DNA from: Streptomyces sp. TG1A-60
GTDB lineage: Bacteria; Actinomycetota; Actinomycetes; Streptomycetales; Streptomycetaceae
NCBI RefSeq assembly: GCF_037201975.1
Contig: NZ_CP147520.1
Span: 7,626,001-7,690,000, forward strand
Direction of reading: 5' to 3'
Length of the DNA: 64,000 nucleotides
Program-made: the position numbers and the translations under genes
Notes under the pieces: generated by a model
Seen by the model: only the letters and a program-made list of their open reading frames with translations
What the model was told of the DNA's origin: nothing
Database searches by the model: none
Shown here: positions 17,433 to 26,802 of the stretch, one piece after another
Layout: each line of letters begins with the position of its first letter
Numbering within the stretch: the first letter of the stretch is position 1

Positions 17433-18926
17433 GTGAGCGGACAACCCAACACCCGACTCGCAGACCTGTTCGGCCTGGCCGGCTGGTCGAAGGGAGAGCT
17501 CGCGAGGCTGGTCAACCGGCAGGCGGCGGCCATGGGCCACCCCCAGCTGGCGACCGACACCTCACGGGTGCGGCGCTGGATCGACATGGGAGAGATCCCG
17601 CGCGATCCCGTGCCGCGGGTGCTGGCGGCGCTGTTCACCGAGCGTCTCGGCCGTGTCGTGACCATCGAGGACCTCGGGCTGGTCCGGCACGGGCGTACGG
17701 GGAAACGGCAGGGCGGCGGGAATGTGGAACATCCCGACGGTGTGCCGTGGGCGCCCGAACGGACTGCCGCGGTCCTCACCGAATTCACGGGAATGGACCT
17801 CATGCTCAACCGACGCGGCTTGGTGGGTGCGGGCGTCGCGCTCACCGCGGGACCAGCACTCAGCAGTGCCATGCACGACTGGCTGCACACCGATCCGGCC
17901 CTCGCGGCCGACGCTCCCCACCTCGACGACCCCCTGGACGCCGACCCCGCCGGATTCGACCGCTACGAGGCCGCCCCCATCGGGTGGCAGGAGATCGAGG
18001 AACTGGAGCGCTCGGTCGAGGTGTTCCGGGCCTGGGACGCGGCCCGCGGCGGCGGGCTGCAACGCAAGGCGGTCGTGGGCCAGCTCAACGAGGTGGGAGG
18101 CATGCTCTCCTACCGCCATCCCGAACCTCTCCAGCGGCGCCTGTGGGGCGTCGCCGCCAACCTCGCCGTCCTCGCCGGCTGGATGTCGCACGACGTCGGC
18201 CTCGAACCCACCGCCCAGAAGTACTTCATCATCGCCGCCCACGCCGCCAGGGAGGGCGGTGACCGGCCCCGCGCCGGCGAAGCCCTCTCCCGGGCGGCCA
18301 GACAACTGGTGCACCTCGGCAAACCGGACGAGGCTCTCGACCTCATGAAGCTCGCCCAGTCCGGCTCCGGCGAGCAGGTGCTGCCACGGACCAAGGCCAT
18401 GCTCTACACCGTCGAGGCCTGGGCACAGGCCTCCATGGGCAAGGGGCAGGCCATGCGCCGCACCCTCGGACAGGCCGAGGACCTGTTCGTCTCCGACCGG
18501 GGGGACGTGCCGCCACCGAGCTGGATGCAGATGTTCAACGAGGCGGACCTCTACGGCATGCAGGCCCTGGCCTACCGCACCCTCTCGGAGCACGAGCCGG
18601 CCGCGGCCAAGCACGCCCGGCACTACGCGGAAAAGGCTTTGGACCTCAGGACCGATGCGCAGGAGAGGTCGCAGATCTTCGACTACCTGTCGATGGCCTC
18701 GGCCTGCTTCATCGCCGACGACCCGGAACAGGCCAGCGGATACGCCCGCCTCGCCCTCGCGGCGATGGGCTCCAACTCGTCCCATCGCACCTGGGACCGG
18801 CTGCGCCAGATGTACCGGCTCACCGGTCAGTACTCCAGCTATCCGAAGATCCAGGACCTGCGGGAGGAGATCAAACTCGCTCTGCCCAACCAGTCGAAGA
18901 ACAAGGGCGACATCGCCCCGGCGTGA
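17433..18926 (+). CDS. nsdB: NsdA/NsdB-family TPR-like regulator
   Basis: A 497-residue regulator. Residues 1-75 hold a helix-turn-helix-like region (LFGLAGWSKGELARLVNRQA, DTSRVRRWIDMGEIPRDPVP). The remainder is alpha-helical and TPR-like, with HARHYAEKALDLRTDAQERSQ and similar helices. The opening PNTRLADLFGLAGWSK matches my memory of NsdB more closely than NsdA (which has PNELLGSWFVRSGWSK). Both are Streptomyces proteins whose loss increases sporulation and antibiotic production. GTG 17433 follows a GGGGG purine tract. The divergent promoter region 17198-17432 is shared with the APH-like gene. The family is secure; the exact orthologue symbol is less so. Confidence 0.8.
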   Translation: MSGQPNTRLADLFGLAGWSKGELARLVNRQAAAMGHPQLATDTSRVRRWIDMGEIPRDPVPRVLAALFTERLGRVVTIEDLGLVRHGRTGKRQGGGNVEHPDGVPWAPERTAAVLTEFTGMDLMLNRRGLVGAGVALTAGPALSSAMHDWLHTDPALAADAPHLDDPLDADPAGFDRYEAAPIGWQEIEELERSVEVFRAWDAARGGGLQRKAVVGQLNEVGGMLSYRHPEPLQRRLWGVAANLAVLAGWMSHDVGLEPTAQKYFIIAAHAAREGGDRPRAGEALSRAARQLVHLGKPDEALDLMKLAQSGSGEQVLPRTKAMLYTVEAWAQASMGKGQAMRRTLGQAEDLFVSDRGDVPPPSWMQMFNEADLYGMQALAYRTLSEHEPAAAKHARHYAEKALDLRTDAQERSQIFDYLSMASACFIADDPEQASGYARLALAAMGSNSSHRTWDRLRQMYRLTGQYSSYPKIQDLREEIKLALPNQSKNKGDIAPA

Positions 18927-18958
18927 CCGTCAGGCACCGACGCCTCAGTGACGACGCC

Positions 18959-20389
18959 TCAGGAACTGACCCTGGCGACGAGTACACAGGCGTCGTCCGC
19001 CCGCTCGGTCTCGCCGAACTCCTCCACCACCGTCCGTACGCACTCCTGGGCCGTACGCGCCTCGCCGAACCGTGGGGCCAGGTCCAGCAGCCGCTGGACG
19101 GCGGCGGCCCCGTCCTGCCAGGGGACCAGTCCGTCGGTGTGCAGGAGCAGCAGATCGCCCTGCTCGAGCGTCACTTCGGCCTGTCCGTAGACGGCACCCG
19201 AGGTCGCTCCGAGCAGTACACCGTCCGGCGCTGTCAGCGCACGCCCCGTCCCGTCGCGGAACAGCAGCGGGGCGGGGTGCCCGGCCTGCGCCCAGAGGAG
19301 GGTGCGGGTCGCCGGCCGGTAGCGGCAGCAGACGGCGCTGCCGAGGGCCGGCTGCACGGTGGCGTCCAGTAACTGGTTGAGGCAGGCCATCAGCCGGCCC
19401 GGCTCGCTGCCCGCCACCGCCATGCCGCGCAGCGCGCCGATCAGCATCGCCATGCCCGAGGTGACGGTGACGCCGTTCCCGGTGAGGTCGCCGACGCTCA
19501 ACAGGCTCTCGCCGCCCGGCAGTTCAAGGGCGTCGTACCAGTCACCGCCGATCAGCGCGCTCGTCGCGCAGGGCAGGTAGTGCGCCGCCAGATCCAGATT
19601 TCCGGGGCCCTGGCACGGGAGCCGCAGGGAGCCGCGCCACGGCGGCAGCACGGCCTCCTGCAGTTCGACCGCGAGCCGGTGCTCGGTCTGCGCGATGTAC
19701 CGTTGGCGCTGCAGCGAGTCACGGGTCTCGCTCACCGTCCGCTGGCTGCGCCGCAGTTCGCTGACGTCCCGCAGCACGGCCCACATCGAGGCCGTACCGC
19801 CGTCGTCGTCGAGCACGGGCTCGCCCATCATGTGTACGGTGCGCACCCCGCCGTCGGGGAGCGCGATCCGGAACTCGCCGTCGATGCGCTGGGCGTCGAT
19901 CAGACAGTCCGTGACCATCGCCGTCAGCTTCGGCCGGTCCTCGTCGAGCACCAGCGACGGCAGTTCGTCCAGGGTGAGTGGTGGGGCGTCGGGGTCGCGG
20001 CCGAGGATCTGGTACAGCTCCCCGGACCAGCTCGCCTCGTCCGTCAGCAGGTTCCATTCGGCGCTGCCGACCCGGCTGAGCAGTGACTCACGCCGGGGGG
20101 CCGGGGGCGGCGCGACCGGGATGTCGGCCGTGACCGCGGGGACCGGCGGCAGGGCCGGCCCGTCCCGCAGCTGCGCCAGGTGCTCGTCGAGGTCCCCGAG
20201 TTGATGCAGCGCCAGGTCATAGAGCGCGCGCTGCCACCGGCCCTCGGCGTCCGCGCCGTCGGCGGGCGCGTCACGTCGGACGGCGTCCACGTCGCCCCGC
20301 AGTCGCCGTGTCTGCGAGATGAGCGCGTCGACCGTGCCGCGCCGGGGCGGCTGGGCGGCGGGACGATCCGCAGAGAGATGGGACGGCAT
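18959..20389 (-). CDS. PAS/SpoIIE-type PP2C phosphatase
   Basis: A 476-residue cytosolic signalling phosphatase. Order: a charged coiled region (about 1-75), a PAS-like domain (about 110-235; WNLLTDEASWSGELYQILG to MWAVLRDVSELRRSQ), and a SpoIIE/PP2C domain (about 245-476). The metal-binding motifs are IGGDWYD, VGDLTGNGV, QAGHPAPLL, LLLHTDGLVP and ERADDACVLVARV. Such proteins dephosphorylate anti-anti-sigma factors in partner-switching cascades. ATG 20389 follows GGAG with good spacing. An in-frame TTA codon (19372-19370) suggests bldA control. The next gene to the right encodes an SsgA-like protein, consistent with a developmental neighbourhood. No sigma or anti-sigma gene is adjacent. Confidence 0.88.
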   Translation of the reverse strand: MPSHLSADRPAAQPPRRGTVDALISQTRRLRGDVDAVRRDAPADGADAEGRWQRALYDLALHQLGDLDEHLAQLRDGPALPPVPAVTADIPVAPPPAPRRESLLSRVGSAEWNLLTDEASWSGELYQILGRDPDAPPLTLDELPSLVLDEDRPKLTAMVTDCLIDAQRIDGEFRIALPDGGVRTVHMMGEPVLDDDGGTASMWAVLRDVSELRRSQRTVSETRDSLQRQRYIAQTEHRLAVELQEAVLPPWRGSLRLPCQGPGNLDLAAHYLPCATSALIGGDWYDALELPGGESLLSVGDLTGNGVTVTSGMAMLIGALRGMAVAGSEPGRLMACLNQLLDATVQPALGSAVCCRYRPATRTLLWAQAGHPAPLLFRDGTGRALTAPDGVLLGATSGAVYGQAEVTLEQGDLLLLHTDGLVPWQDGAAAVQRLLDLAPRFGEARTAQECVRTVVEEFGETERADDACVLVARVSS

Positions 20390-20867
20390 CACGTACTCCG
20401 ATGGGGGACGGTACGACCAACGCTGACGTAAGGGCCGATTACGACTGTCGCACAGCCCGCGACGCGCTGTAAGGGATTTGGCAAGACACGATACGGTGGT
20501 GCTTCCGGCATATGCCACCGTCCTTGCGGGTGGGGTTCACCGCGGCAGGCCGGTGCACGCCCGGAGGGGTCAACTCGCAGAGATCGTACGTGACTTGGCG
20601 GACCGTCGGCTGCACGTCACATGTCTTTCATTCCCCTGTTCGAGGGTCGTATGTGCGACCCACTCCGATTGCAGAGAGCGGCATCTGTAAATCGGACCGC
20701 CCCGGCACTCCTGGAAGCGTCCGGGGCCGTGGATTGCGTGATGTGGGTCACAGGTGCGAATCCAGATGGCCGCGCCGTACGAAAGCCCACCGCGAGGTCG
20801 AAGGGGCACGTCGGCGCACCGGCCGGCCCGCACCGGAAGAAGAGCTTCACCCGAACGGAGACCGTTG
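20390..20867. other. Divergent intergenic region with hairpin (478 bp)
   Basis: The region separates the phosphatase and SsgA-like genes, which diverge. It is less G+C-rich than its surroundings and has no convincing gene. A stem GCCCCGG/CCGGGGC brackets 20699-20727. T-arm-like strings (GTTCGAG at about 20638, GTGCGAATCC at about 20754) did not assemble into a tRNA. Promoters for both genes are expected here. Confidence 0.45.
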
Positions 20868-21281
20868 ATGACCGTCACGCTGGAACAGCCCGCCCGCGCG
20901 CTCCTCGTCACCGCCGAGGACCGGGAGATCCCCGTGCCCGCGAGCCTGCGCTATTCCTCCGACGATCCGCTGGCCGTCCACCTCGACTTCCCGGCCGACA
21001 TCTCGCTGAGCGGCGCCATGGTGACCTGGACCTTCTCCCGCGACCTGCTGGAGGGAGGGGTACTGGCGCCCGCCGGCTCGGGGGACGTGCAGATCTGGCC
21101 CTCGGGCCGCTCCCGCACGGTGGTGGAGCTGAGATCTCCGTACGGTCTGGCCCTGCTCCGGTTCGAGACGGCGGCTCTGTGGCGCTTCCTCCTGTGCAGC
21201 TACACCGTCGTCGCGGCCGGAAGCGAGGACCTGGGCCCGGCAGTGGACCGAGGTCTGACGTCCCTCCTCGGCGGCGTCTGA
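20868..21281 (+). CDS. SsgA-like (SALP) sporulation/cell-division regulator
   Basis: A 137-residue SsgA-family protein, recognised from the full-length pattern: VPASLRYSSDDPLAVHLDFP, VTWTFSRDLLEGG, GDVQIWPSGRSRTVVELRSPYGLALLRFE and VDRGLTSLL. SALPs are found only in sporulating actinomycetes and recruit or time the septum and cell-wall machinery; SsgB, for example, places FtsZ. The ATG follows a CGGAG site. Which SALP this is cannot be assigned by eye. Length and conservation look intact. Confidence 0.88.
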   Translation: MTVTLEQPARALLVTAEDREIPVPASLRYSSDDPLAVHLDFPADISLSGAMVTWTFSRDLLEGGVLAPAGSGDVQIWPSGRSRTVVELRSPYGLALLRFETAALWRFLLCSYTVVAAGSEDLGPAVDRGLTSLLGGV

Positions 21282-21322
21282 CGTCTTCCTCGGCGGGACT
21301 CCGGTGTGTGCGGGCCCGGGGC

Positions 21323-22423
21323 TCAATACCGCAGGACGCCCGCGATGCCCCGGGCGTCACCGAGCGCGCCGTCGGGGACGAAGCGGACCTCGGCGCCGGT
21401 GTTCAGGCACTGCTCCACGATCTCGTCCACGATGTCCTCGCGGACGTCGGGATCGTCGCTCTCGGCCGGGACCAGATGGCCGTCGCCGCCGTCGGCGCGG
21501 ACGGTCGTCCGATAGTTCTCCTCCACGGCCAGGAGCTCGATGCGGCCCTCCCGCGCGTTCTGCCGGACCTCGTCGACCCCGGCCGCGAACGCCTTGCGGC
21601 CGCGGGCCGCTTCGAGCCGTCGAGCCACCGTGTCGAGATTCCTGCGGTCCTCGGCGGCGACCAGGGGCCGGACCGCCTGCCACACGGCCTCGGGGGTGCC
21701 GTGCGCGAGACCGCCGTGCGGGAGGCGGGTGGCGTCCTCGGTGACCGTGCCGATCTCGTCGAGCAGGGACAGCGCCGCCGTCTCGCCGGTGACATACAGG
21801 GGCCGGTCGTGCGTGCGCAGCACACCGGCCAGCGCGGTGTCGGCGGCGCGCAGGAAATGGCGGGTGCCCTCGTCGCGGAAGGCGGACGGCAGGTCGCCGA
21901 TCCGCTCCTGCCGCTCGGCGTCGAAGTTGTCGCGGTCCCGGGTCAGCGGGAAGCCACCGACGTGTGCCTCCGTGACACGGCCGCCTCCGCCGTTCCACAG
22001 AGTGACCCGGTCGGAGGAGACCGAGAGCACCCAGAACGGCCGCTCGGCGGCCTGCGCGGCCACCAGGTTCCGGGTGAGGAAGGTGTCGGAGAGCACCACC
22101 CGCTCCGGCACCGGGCGGGCCAGTGACCAGACCTGGTGCTCACCGGGCGCCGCGAAGATCACCAGGCCCTCCTCGGTGTGCGCCAGGTCCACCTCGGCCA
22201 GCGCCTGCTCCAGCTGTGCCACGACATCACCCCGCCGTTCACGCGTCACCGCGGGGTCGTGTTCCAGCCGCTTCCTGGCCTCGGCCACCACATTGCGCAG
22301 CCGGACCGGATCCTGCGCGTTCTCCGGTTCCCGGCGGTGTGTCGGCGTCAGCACCGTCACCGCGGGATAGGGCCGAGGACGGCGCAGCTCGGTGAGGGTC
22401 GCGGGGCTGAGGGCATGCTCCAT
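21323..22423 (-). CDS. baeRF-family protein (release-factor-like)
   Basis: A 366-residue protein resembling the bacterial archaeo-eukaryotic release factor (baeRF) group: TVLTPTHRREPENAQDPVRLRNVVAEARKRL near the start, an ADTALAGVLR / RPLYVTGE middle domain, and a C-terminal eL30-like region ending with IVEQCLNTGAEVRFV. Families of this fold are suggested to act on ribosomes, but their roles are mostly unproven. ATG 22423 is the likely start; the upstream frame is low-complexity. It lies alone, with the DUF4232 gene upstream on the same strand separated by a terminator. Confidence 0.65.
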   Translation of the reverse strand: MEHALSPATLTELRRPRPYPAVTVLTPTHRREPENAQDPVRLRNVVAEARKRLEHDPAVTRERRGDVVAQLEQALAEVDLAHTEEGLVIFAAPGEHQVWSLARPVPERVVLSDTFLTRNLVAAQAAERPFWVLSVSSDRVTLWNGGGGRVTEAHVGGFPLTRDRDNFDAERQERIGDLPSAFRDEGTRHFLRAADTALAGVLRTHDRPLYVTGETAALSLLDEIGTVTEDATRLPHGGLAHGTPEAVWQAVRPLVAAEDRRNLDTVARRLEAARGRKAFAAGVDEVRQNAREGRIELLAVEENYRTTVRADGGDGHLVPAESDDPDVREDIVDEIVEQCLNTGAEVRFVPDGALGDARGIAGVLRY

Positions 22424-22515
22424 CCCTTCACGATAGGACTGATCGGCGTGTCGGGCATTCGGGGTGACCCGGCCGCCGGTCCGGGCACCTCGGGGGCCGG
22501 AGCCGGCACGCATCG

Positions 22516-22557
22516 AGCCCGTCGGCACGCACCGGTGAAGGTGCGCGCCGACGGGCT
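22516..22557. terminator. Hairpin terminator after the DUF4232 gene
   Basis: AGCCCGTCGGCacGCACC pairs with GGTGCgcGCCGACGGGCT around a short loop, an almost perfect 18-bp stem. It lies 29 bp past the stop of the minus-strand secreted protein gene (22586). Confidence 0.75.
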
Positions 22558-22585
22558 ATTCAGTGGTGTGCGCCCGCCGCGAGGG

Positions 22586-23122
22586 TCAGCCGACTTCCTT
22601 CTCCTTCTTCAGCGCCCTGTCGGCGGCGGCCTCGGACGGCTTCCACCACGTCGTCACCGGCTCCCAGACCTTCACCTTCTTGCCCGCGCCCAACTGCTTC
22701 GCGGTGAAGGTACGGCCGTTGTAGGCCGGGTTGGCCGACACGGTGACGGTGCTCACGCGACGCGTCTGTGGGTCCTCGAGGTCGGCGATCGTACGGACCG
22801 CCGCGTACGCCGTCCTCCCGGCGCCGACCTGGTACGGGCCGCTCCCGCCCGAGGGCACCGGCAGGGCCGCCCCGTCGAGGTCGCCGAAGGTGACGACGGG
22901 GAGGCGGTCGATCGTGCAAGCGCGGGTGCCGGTGTTCTCGACGCTGATGTGCACGACCCTCGTGTCCTTCGCCTGCTTGGCCCGCAGCTTCAGGACCTTC
23001 GCCTTGCAGACCGGGGTCTTCGCGGCCGGCTGGGCGGCCAGACCCTGCGGGGCGGCGGCGAGGAGCAGCGCGGCCCCGGCTGTCGCCGCGGTCGAGAGGG
23101 TGAGGACGGAACGGATACGCAT
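22586..23122 (-). CDS. Secreted DUF4232-type protein
   Basis: A 178-residue exported protein. A signal peptide covers about residues 1-30 (MRIRS, then TAATAGAALLLAAA, with likely cleavage after GLAAQ). The mature part has two conserved cysteines (KTPVCKAKV and RACTIDRLP) in an immunoglobulin-like beta-sandwich typical of DUF4232. The C-terminus WEPVTTWWKPSEAAAD is tryptophan-rich. Function is unknown; family members are abundant extracytoplasmic proteins in Streptomyces. Confidence 0.72.
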   Translation of the reverse strand: MRIRSVLTLSTAATAGAALLLAAAPQGLAAQPAAKTPVCKAKVLKLRAKQAKDTRVVHISVENTGTRACTIDRLPVVTFGDLDGAALPVPSGGSGPYQVGAGRTAYAAVRTIADLEDPQTRRVSTVTVSANPAYNGRTFTAKQLGAGKKVKVWEPVTTWWKPSEAAADRALKKEKEVG

Positions 23123-23245
23123 CGGTGAATTCCCCGGTATTGGTCACGTACGGGTATGGCATGTGCAAAGACGACGCATACCCGATGTGACGCGCGAGAT
23201 GCGGGAGGGGTCGTACCGCACGGTTCCGTGTTGCACGCCTGATGC

Positions 23246-24883
23246 TCAGTCGTCGGCTCCGCAGGAACTTCCGTCGGCCGGCAGCGAGCCGTACAGCAGG
23301 AAGTCGTCGACCTTCCCGCGCACGCACTTCGACGACCCGTACCCGGTGTGCCCCTTGCCCTTGTTGTCGAGGACGACCGCCGAGGAACCGAGCCGCTTCG
23401 CGGTCTCCACGGTCCACCGATACGGCGTGGCCGGGTCGCCCCGGGTACCGACGAGCAGCATCTTCGGGGTGTCGACGTCCCGCACCTTCTCGCGGATGTA
23501 GTCGGTGCCCGCGGGGCGGCCGTGGCACATCAGCACCTGGGCGAGCCGGTACGGGCCGAACACGGCAGAGGCGTCCTCGTACGCCGCGCGCAGGTCCTCC
23601 AGGTCGTCGGTGATCTGCTTTGCGGTGGGCCGGTCGGGATCGTCGGCGCAGTTGATGGCCATGAGCGCGGCGGGGAGGTTGTCGAGCGGGACCTCCTCGG
23701 CGTCGACGAGTCCGCTGTGCGGAATCGGTGTGGCGGACGCGCCGGGGCCGGGCGGCTCGTACGGGCGGACCGGCGTCGAGGACCTGTACGAATCGGGCGG
23801 TGTGGCGAAGCCGCCGCCCGCGAGGGACATGAGGCCCCGGGTGTCGCCGTCGTGGACGAGCATGTTGAGCGCGTGGGTCAGGGCGGGCCACATCTGTTCG
23901 CTGTAGAGGGCGTGGCTGATGGCGCCCACGAGGTCCTGGCCGGAGAACTCCTGACCGAAGTCCGTCGGCACGGGGTGCTCGTCCAGCGACTCGACCAACT
24001 CGACGACCTGCTCACGGGCCGAGCGGGAGTCCTGCCCGAACGGGCACGTCAGCTCCTCGGTGCACGCGTCGAGGTAGTCCTCCAGCGCGGTCTGCTGCCC
24101 CTGGGCACCCACCAGCCCCTGCTCGGTCAGCGGTTGCGTGAGGGTGTCCACCCCGTCGAGGGCCATCCGGCCCACCTTCTCGGGGAACCGCGCCGCGTAC
24201 ACCGCGCCCAGCCGGGTTCCGTAGGAGAAGCCGAGGTAGTTGAGCTTCTCGTCGCCGAGGGCGGCGCGCATCACGTCCAGGTCGTGGGACGCGTTGAGCG
24301 TGCCGATGTGGGGCAGCACCGGACCGGAGTGCTTCCTGCACGCGGCGGCGGCCAGCCGCAGTTGCTTGAGCGCGGTCTGCGGGTCGTTCGCAACGTCGCC
24401 GTCGTCGGTCGCCTCCAGAGCCTCGTCGGTGCCGTCGCCGCAGCTGACGGGGGAGGAGCGGCCCACGCCGCGCGGATCGAAGGAGACGAGGTCGTAGCCG
24501 TCCGTGAGGCCCATGAACTCCTCTCCCCCGTAGGCGAGTTCGGGGACACCCGGGCCACCGGGGCCGCCGAAGTTCAGCAGCAGCGAACCGCGCGCGTCGC
24601 CGGTGGCCCGGTAGCGGGCCATCGCCAGGTCGAGGGTTCCGGCCTCGGGACGGGCGTAGTCGAGCGGCACGGTGACCTTGCCGCACCGCAGGTCCTCGGG
24701 CACCTCCATGCCCTCGCACCGGGACCACTTGATCTTCTGTTGGTAGAAGCGGGTCAGGTCGGGCTGCTTGTCGTCCTTCTCGGCGTGGGTGGCCGCCGCC
24801 GTGGCCGGCAGCCCGGCCCCCAGCAGGGCCAGCGCCGCGACCGCGGCTCCGGCGAGCGGACGCCGTCTGTGCGTGGACCGCAT
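23246..24883 (-). CDS. Secreted tripeptidyl-aminopeptidase-like hydrolase
   Basis: A 545-residue exported alpha/beta hydrolase of the Tap/SlpD/SlpE type (peptidase family S33). A signal peptide is clear (RRRPLAGAAVAALALLGAGLPATA). Motifs: LLLNFGGPGGPG (oxyanion region), SFDPRGVGRSS, the nucleophile elbow LGFSYGTRLG (Ser near residue 215), and a C-terminal TAP-like segment with LLVGTRGDPATPY (Asp) and KGHTGYG (His). It would release N-terminal tri- or dipeptides outside the cell. The ATG has a CTGGAGG site. It is a single-gene unit with full family length. Confidence 0.87.
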   Translation of the reverse strand: MRSTHRRRPLAGAAVAALALLGAGLPATAAATHAEKDDKQPDLTRFYQQKIKWSRCEGMEVPEDLRCGKVTVPLDYARPEAGTLDLAMARYRATGDARGSLLLNFGGPGGPGVPELAYGGEEFMGLTDGYDLVSFDPRGVGRSSPVSCGDGTDEALEATDDGDVANDPQTALKQLRLAAAACRKHSGPVLPHIGTLNASHDLDVMRAALGDEKLNYLGFSYGTRLGAVYAARFPEKVGRMALDGVDTLTQPLTEQGLVGAQGQQTALEDYLDACTEELTCPFGQDSRSAREQVVELVESLDEHPVPTDFGQEFSGQDLVGAISHALYSEQMWPALTHALNMLVHDGDTRGLMSLAGGGFATPPDSYRSSTPVRPYEPPGPGASATPIPHSGLVDAEEVPLDNLPAALMAINCADDPDRPTAKQITDDLEDLRAAYEDASAVFGPYRLAQVLMCHGRPAGTDYIREKVRDVDTPKMLLVGTRGDPATPYRWTVETAKRLGSSAVVLDNKGKGHTGYGSSKCVRGKVDDFLLYGSLPADGSSCGADD

Positions 24884-25208
24884 GCGCGCCTCCAGGGAAA
24901 CCCGGCCGGGCGGCCGGGAACAACCCCCGGATCACGATAAGCGGGCCCTCCCGGCCACGCCTCCCGGCGAGTGCGTCAGGCGAAACTGCCGTACCCTGCG
25001 CCTCGTCACCGCCGCACACTGTTCTGCGGATGTAGCTCATACGCGTGAACTCGACCATTGGGAAGCCCTGTTGCCCGCTGAACCGGCTGCTTCCGGTGTC
25101 GCGGGCGTGACCGGCGTCGGCGAGGACGCCGCGGGGGTGCGGCCGACCACGTACTCGGCGGCCGCACCGCCGTGCCGCATCCGCGATCGCCAGCGAAGGA
25201 GCGCACAG
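24884..25208. other. Divergent intergenic region, nothing recognised (325 bp)
   Basis: It separates the secreted peptidase (minus) from the GNAT remnant (plus). No gene, RNA or repeat is evident; promoters are presumed. Confidence 0.4.
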
Positions 25209-25530
25209 ATGACCTGTCCGGTCCATCGGGACCTCGTCGTCATCCGGGCCACGCCCGACGACCTGGCGGTGGTCGCCCGCTGGGCGGGGACGAGGGCTGG
25301 AACCCGGGGCTCTCGGACCCGTCGTGCTTCTTCGCGCAGGACCCCGAGACGCGGTCCGTCGCCGGCTGCGACAGTGTCCTGCCGTCCGGTCGACCGCACC
25401 CCGTTTCCTGGAGCACTGGCTGACCACCGACGGGCACCGCGCGCTGGCGCGGACGGCTCACCGGTCGGCGTCGTCCGTCCCGGCCGGGACGCCCTGCGCG
25501 TCGGCTCGCTGATCGCGTGTACCGACCCGT
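25209..25530 (+). pseudogene. GNAT acetyltransferase, decayed
   Basis: An ATG with a strong GAAGGAG site opens a GNAT-like N-terminus (VIRATPDDLAVVARWAG). The frame then breaks at about 25283: GCG-GGG-ACG needs one more G to read ...GDEGWNPGLSDPSCFFAQDP, a hallmark of this GNAT group, which continues in another frame. A later block, VGVVRPGRDALRVGSLI (about 25460-25510), is the typical C-terminal part in yet another frame. The middle of the domain is missing. Frameshifts plus internal deletion make it non-functional. The end overlaps the convergent acyltransferase gene. Confidence 0.65.
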
Positions 25531-26648
25531 GGGGTTGGGGCAGCCGTGTCTCCCGTCCTGGCCGGGTGGGCGGCGTCGCCCTTCCTGAACGCCCACTCCA
25601 TGCGCGGCTCGACGACACAGCGCAGCGCGGTCCGCACGGGTGCGGTGCACAGCAGCGTGATGCCGCCGACGGCCAGGGCCGTGACGGCGAGTTCCCCGAG
25701 CGGGGTGTGCAGCCACTCCACGGCGTACCAGTCCCGGAAACGGGCCCACTTGATCACGAAGCCGTGCAGCAGATAGCCGTACATCGTGCCCGCGCCCAGC
25801 GCCGTGAACCACAGCTCCCGGCGCGGCACCCAGGCCAGGAAGCAGGCAGTCAGCAGCACCGCCAGACAGAACAGCGCGGGCGTGGTCAGCAGACCCGCCC
25901 AGCGGGACACGCCCTGGCCGGTGACACTGCCCCGGTGGTAGAACCAGCCCGCGTCGAACCACGGCGCCACCCGGTACGCCGCCACGACCGCCCCCAGCCC
26001 CACCGGGAGCAGACACAGCCGTACGCGACGGGCGCGCAGCCGCTCGAAGTGCTCGGCGCGCAGGGTCAGCCCCAGCACGAAGAACGGCAGGAAGCCGAGG
26101 ACGCGCTGGATGGAGACGTCGCCGCCGAGATCCGGTGAGACCGCCGCCAGCATCGCCAGCCCCAGCGCGACGGGCATCGGGTGACGCAGCATCAGCCACA
26201 GGGGAGTGGTCAGCCGCCAGATGAACAGCGCGACCAGGAACCACATCAGGTACCAGGGATCCAGCAGGCTCAGCGGATAGCCCGGGTCGTCCTGCGCCCA
26301 CCGGTAGAACAGCGTGTACGCCGTCTCGAAGACGACGTACGGGAGCACCACACCCGTCAGGAGCCGCTTCAGCCGGCCGGGCGCCATGTCGAAGCCGCGC
26401 GAGAAGTAGCCGGAGATCAGGGCGAAGGCCGGCATGTGGAAGGCGTAGACGGTCAGATACACGGCCGTCGCGGTCCGGCTGCCGTACGTCAGCGGCTCCC
26501 ACGCGTGTCCGCAGGCCACCAGGACGATGGTGAGGTATTTCGCGTTGTCGAAGTACGGGTCTCGCGAGGCCCCCTTCGCCCGTGGCGTCTCCCGGACGGG
26601 TGGGGTCGCGGGAGCGGGGCGGGTCTGCTGGACCACGTCTTCGGACAT
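25458..26648 (-). CDS. Acyltransferase 3-family membrane protein
   Basis: A 396-residue integral membrane O-acyltransferase of the OafA/NodX type. After a 30-residue Pro-rich cytosolic start come FDNAKYLTIVLVACGHAW (catalytic His in the first membrane segment) and about ten hydrophobic segments, including the conserved FHMPAFALISGYFSRG. These enzymes move acetyl or other acyl groups onto sugars, lipids or antibiotics at the membrane. ATG 26648 has GGAGA at good distance. The C-terminal tail (after EPRMEWAFRKGD) is polar and overlaps the GNAT remnant. The acceptor is unknown. Confidence 0.83.
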   Translation of the reverse strand: MSEDVVQQTRPAPATPPVRETPRAKGASRDPYFDNAKYLTIVLVACGHAWEPLTYGSRTATAVYLTVYAFHMPAFALISGYFSRGFDMAPGRLKRLLTGVVLPYVVFETAYTLFYRWAQDDPGYPLSLLDPWYLMWFLVALFIWRLTTPLWLMLRHPMPVALGLAMLAAVSPDLGGDVSIQRVLGFLPFFVLGLTLRAEHFERLRARRVRLCLLPVGLGAVVAAYRVAPWFDAGWFYHRGSVTGQGVSRWAGLLTTPALFCLAVLLTACFLAWVPRRELWFTALGAGTMYGYLLHGFVIKWARFRDWYAVEWLHTPLGELAVTALAVGGITLLCTAPVRTALRCVVEPRMEWAFRKGDAAHPARTGDTAAPTPRVGTRDQRADAQGVPAGTDDADR

Positions 26649-26802
26649 CGGCGAAGGTCTCCGGACAACGACGACGGAACCCGAACCGCCTGCCCCCTCA
26701 CGCCGGTCTCAGTCGTCATCGGTGGGGTCCGCGTCGCTTCCGGTACGTGAGAAGCGGGTGATTTCCGTTGCCAGGGCCAACGACTGATGATGGAGTGAGC
26801 AC

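Noticed and set aside
20560..20790. tRNA-like strings (GTTCGAG, CTGTAAATC, GTGCGAATCC) between the phosphatase and SsgA-like genes
   Set aside because: The pieces are too far apart and no acceptor or D stem pairs; no cloverleaf can be drawn.
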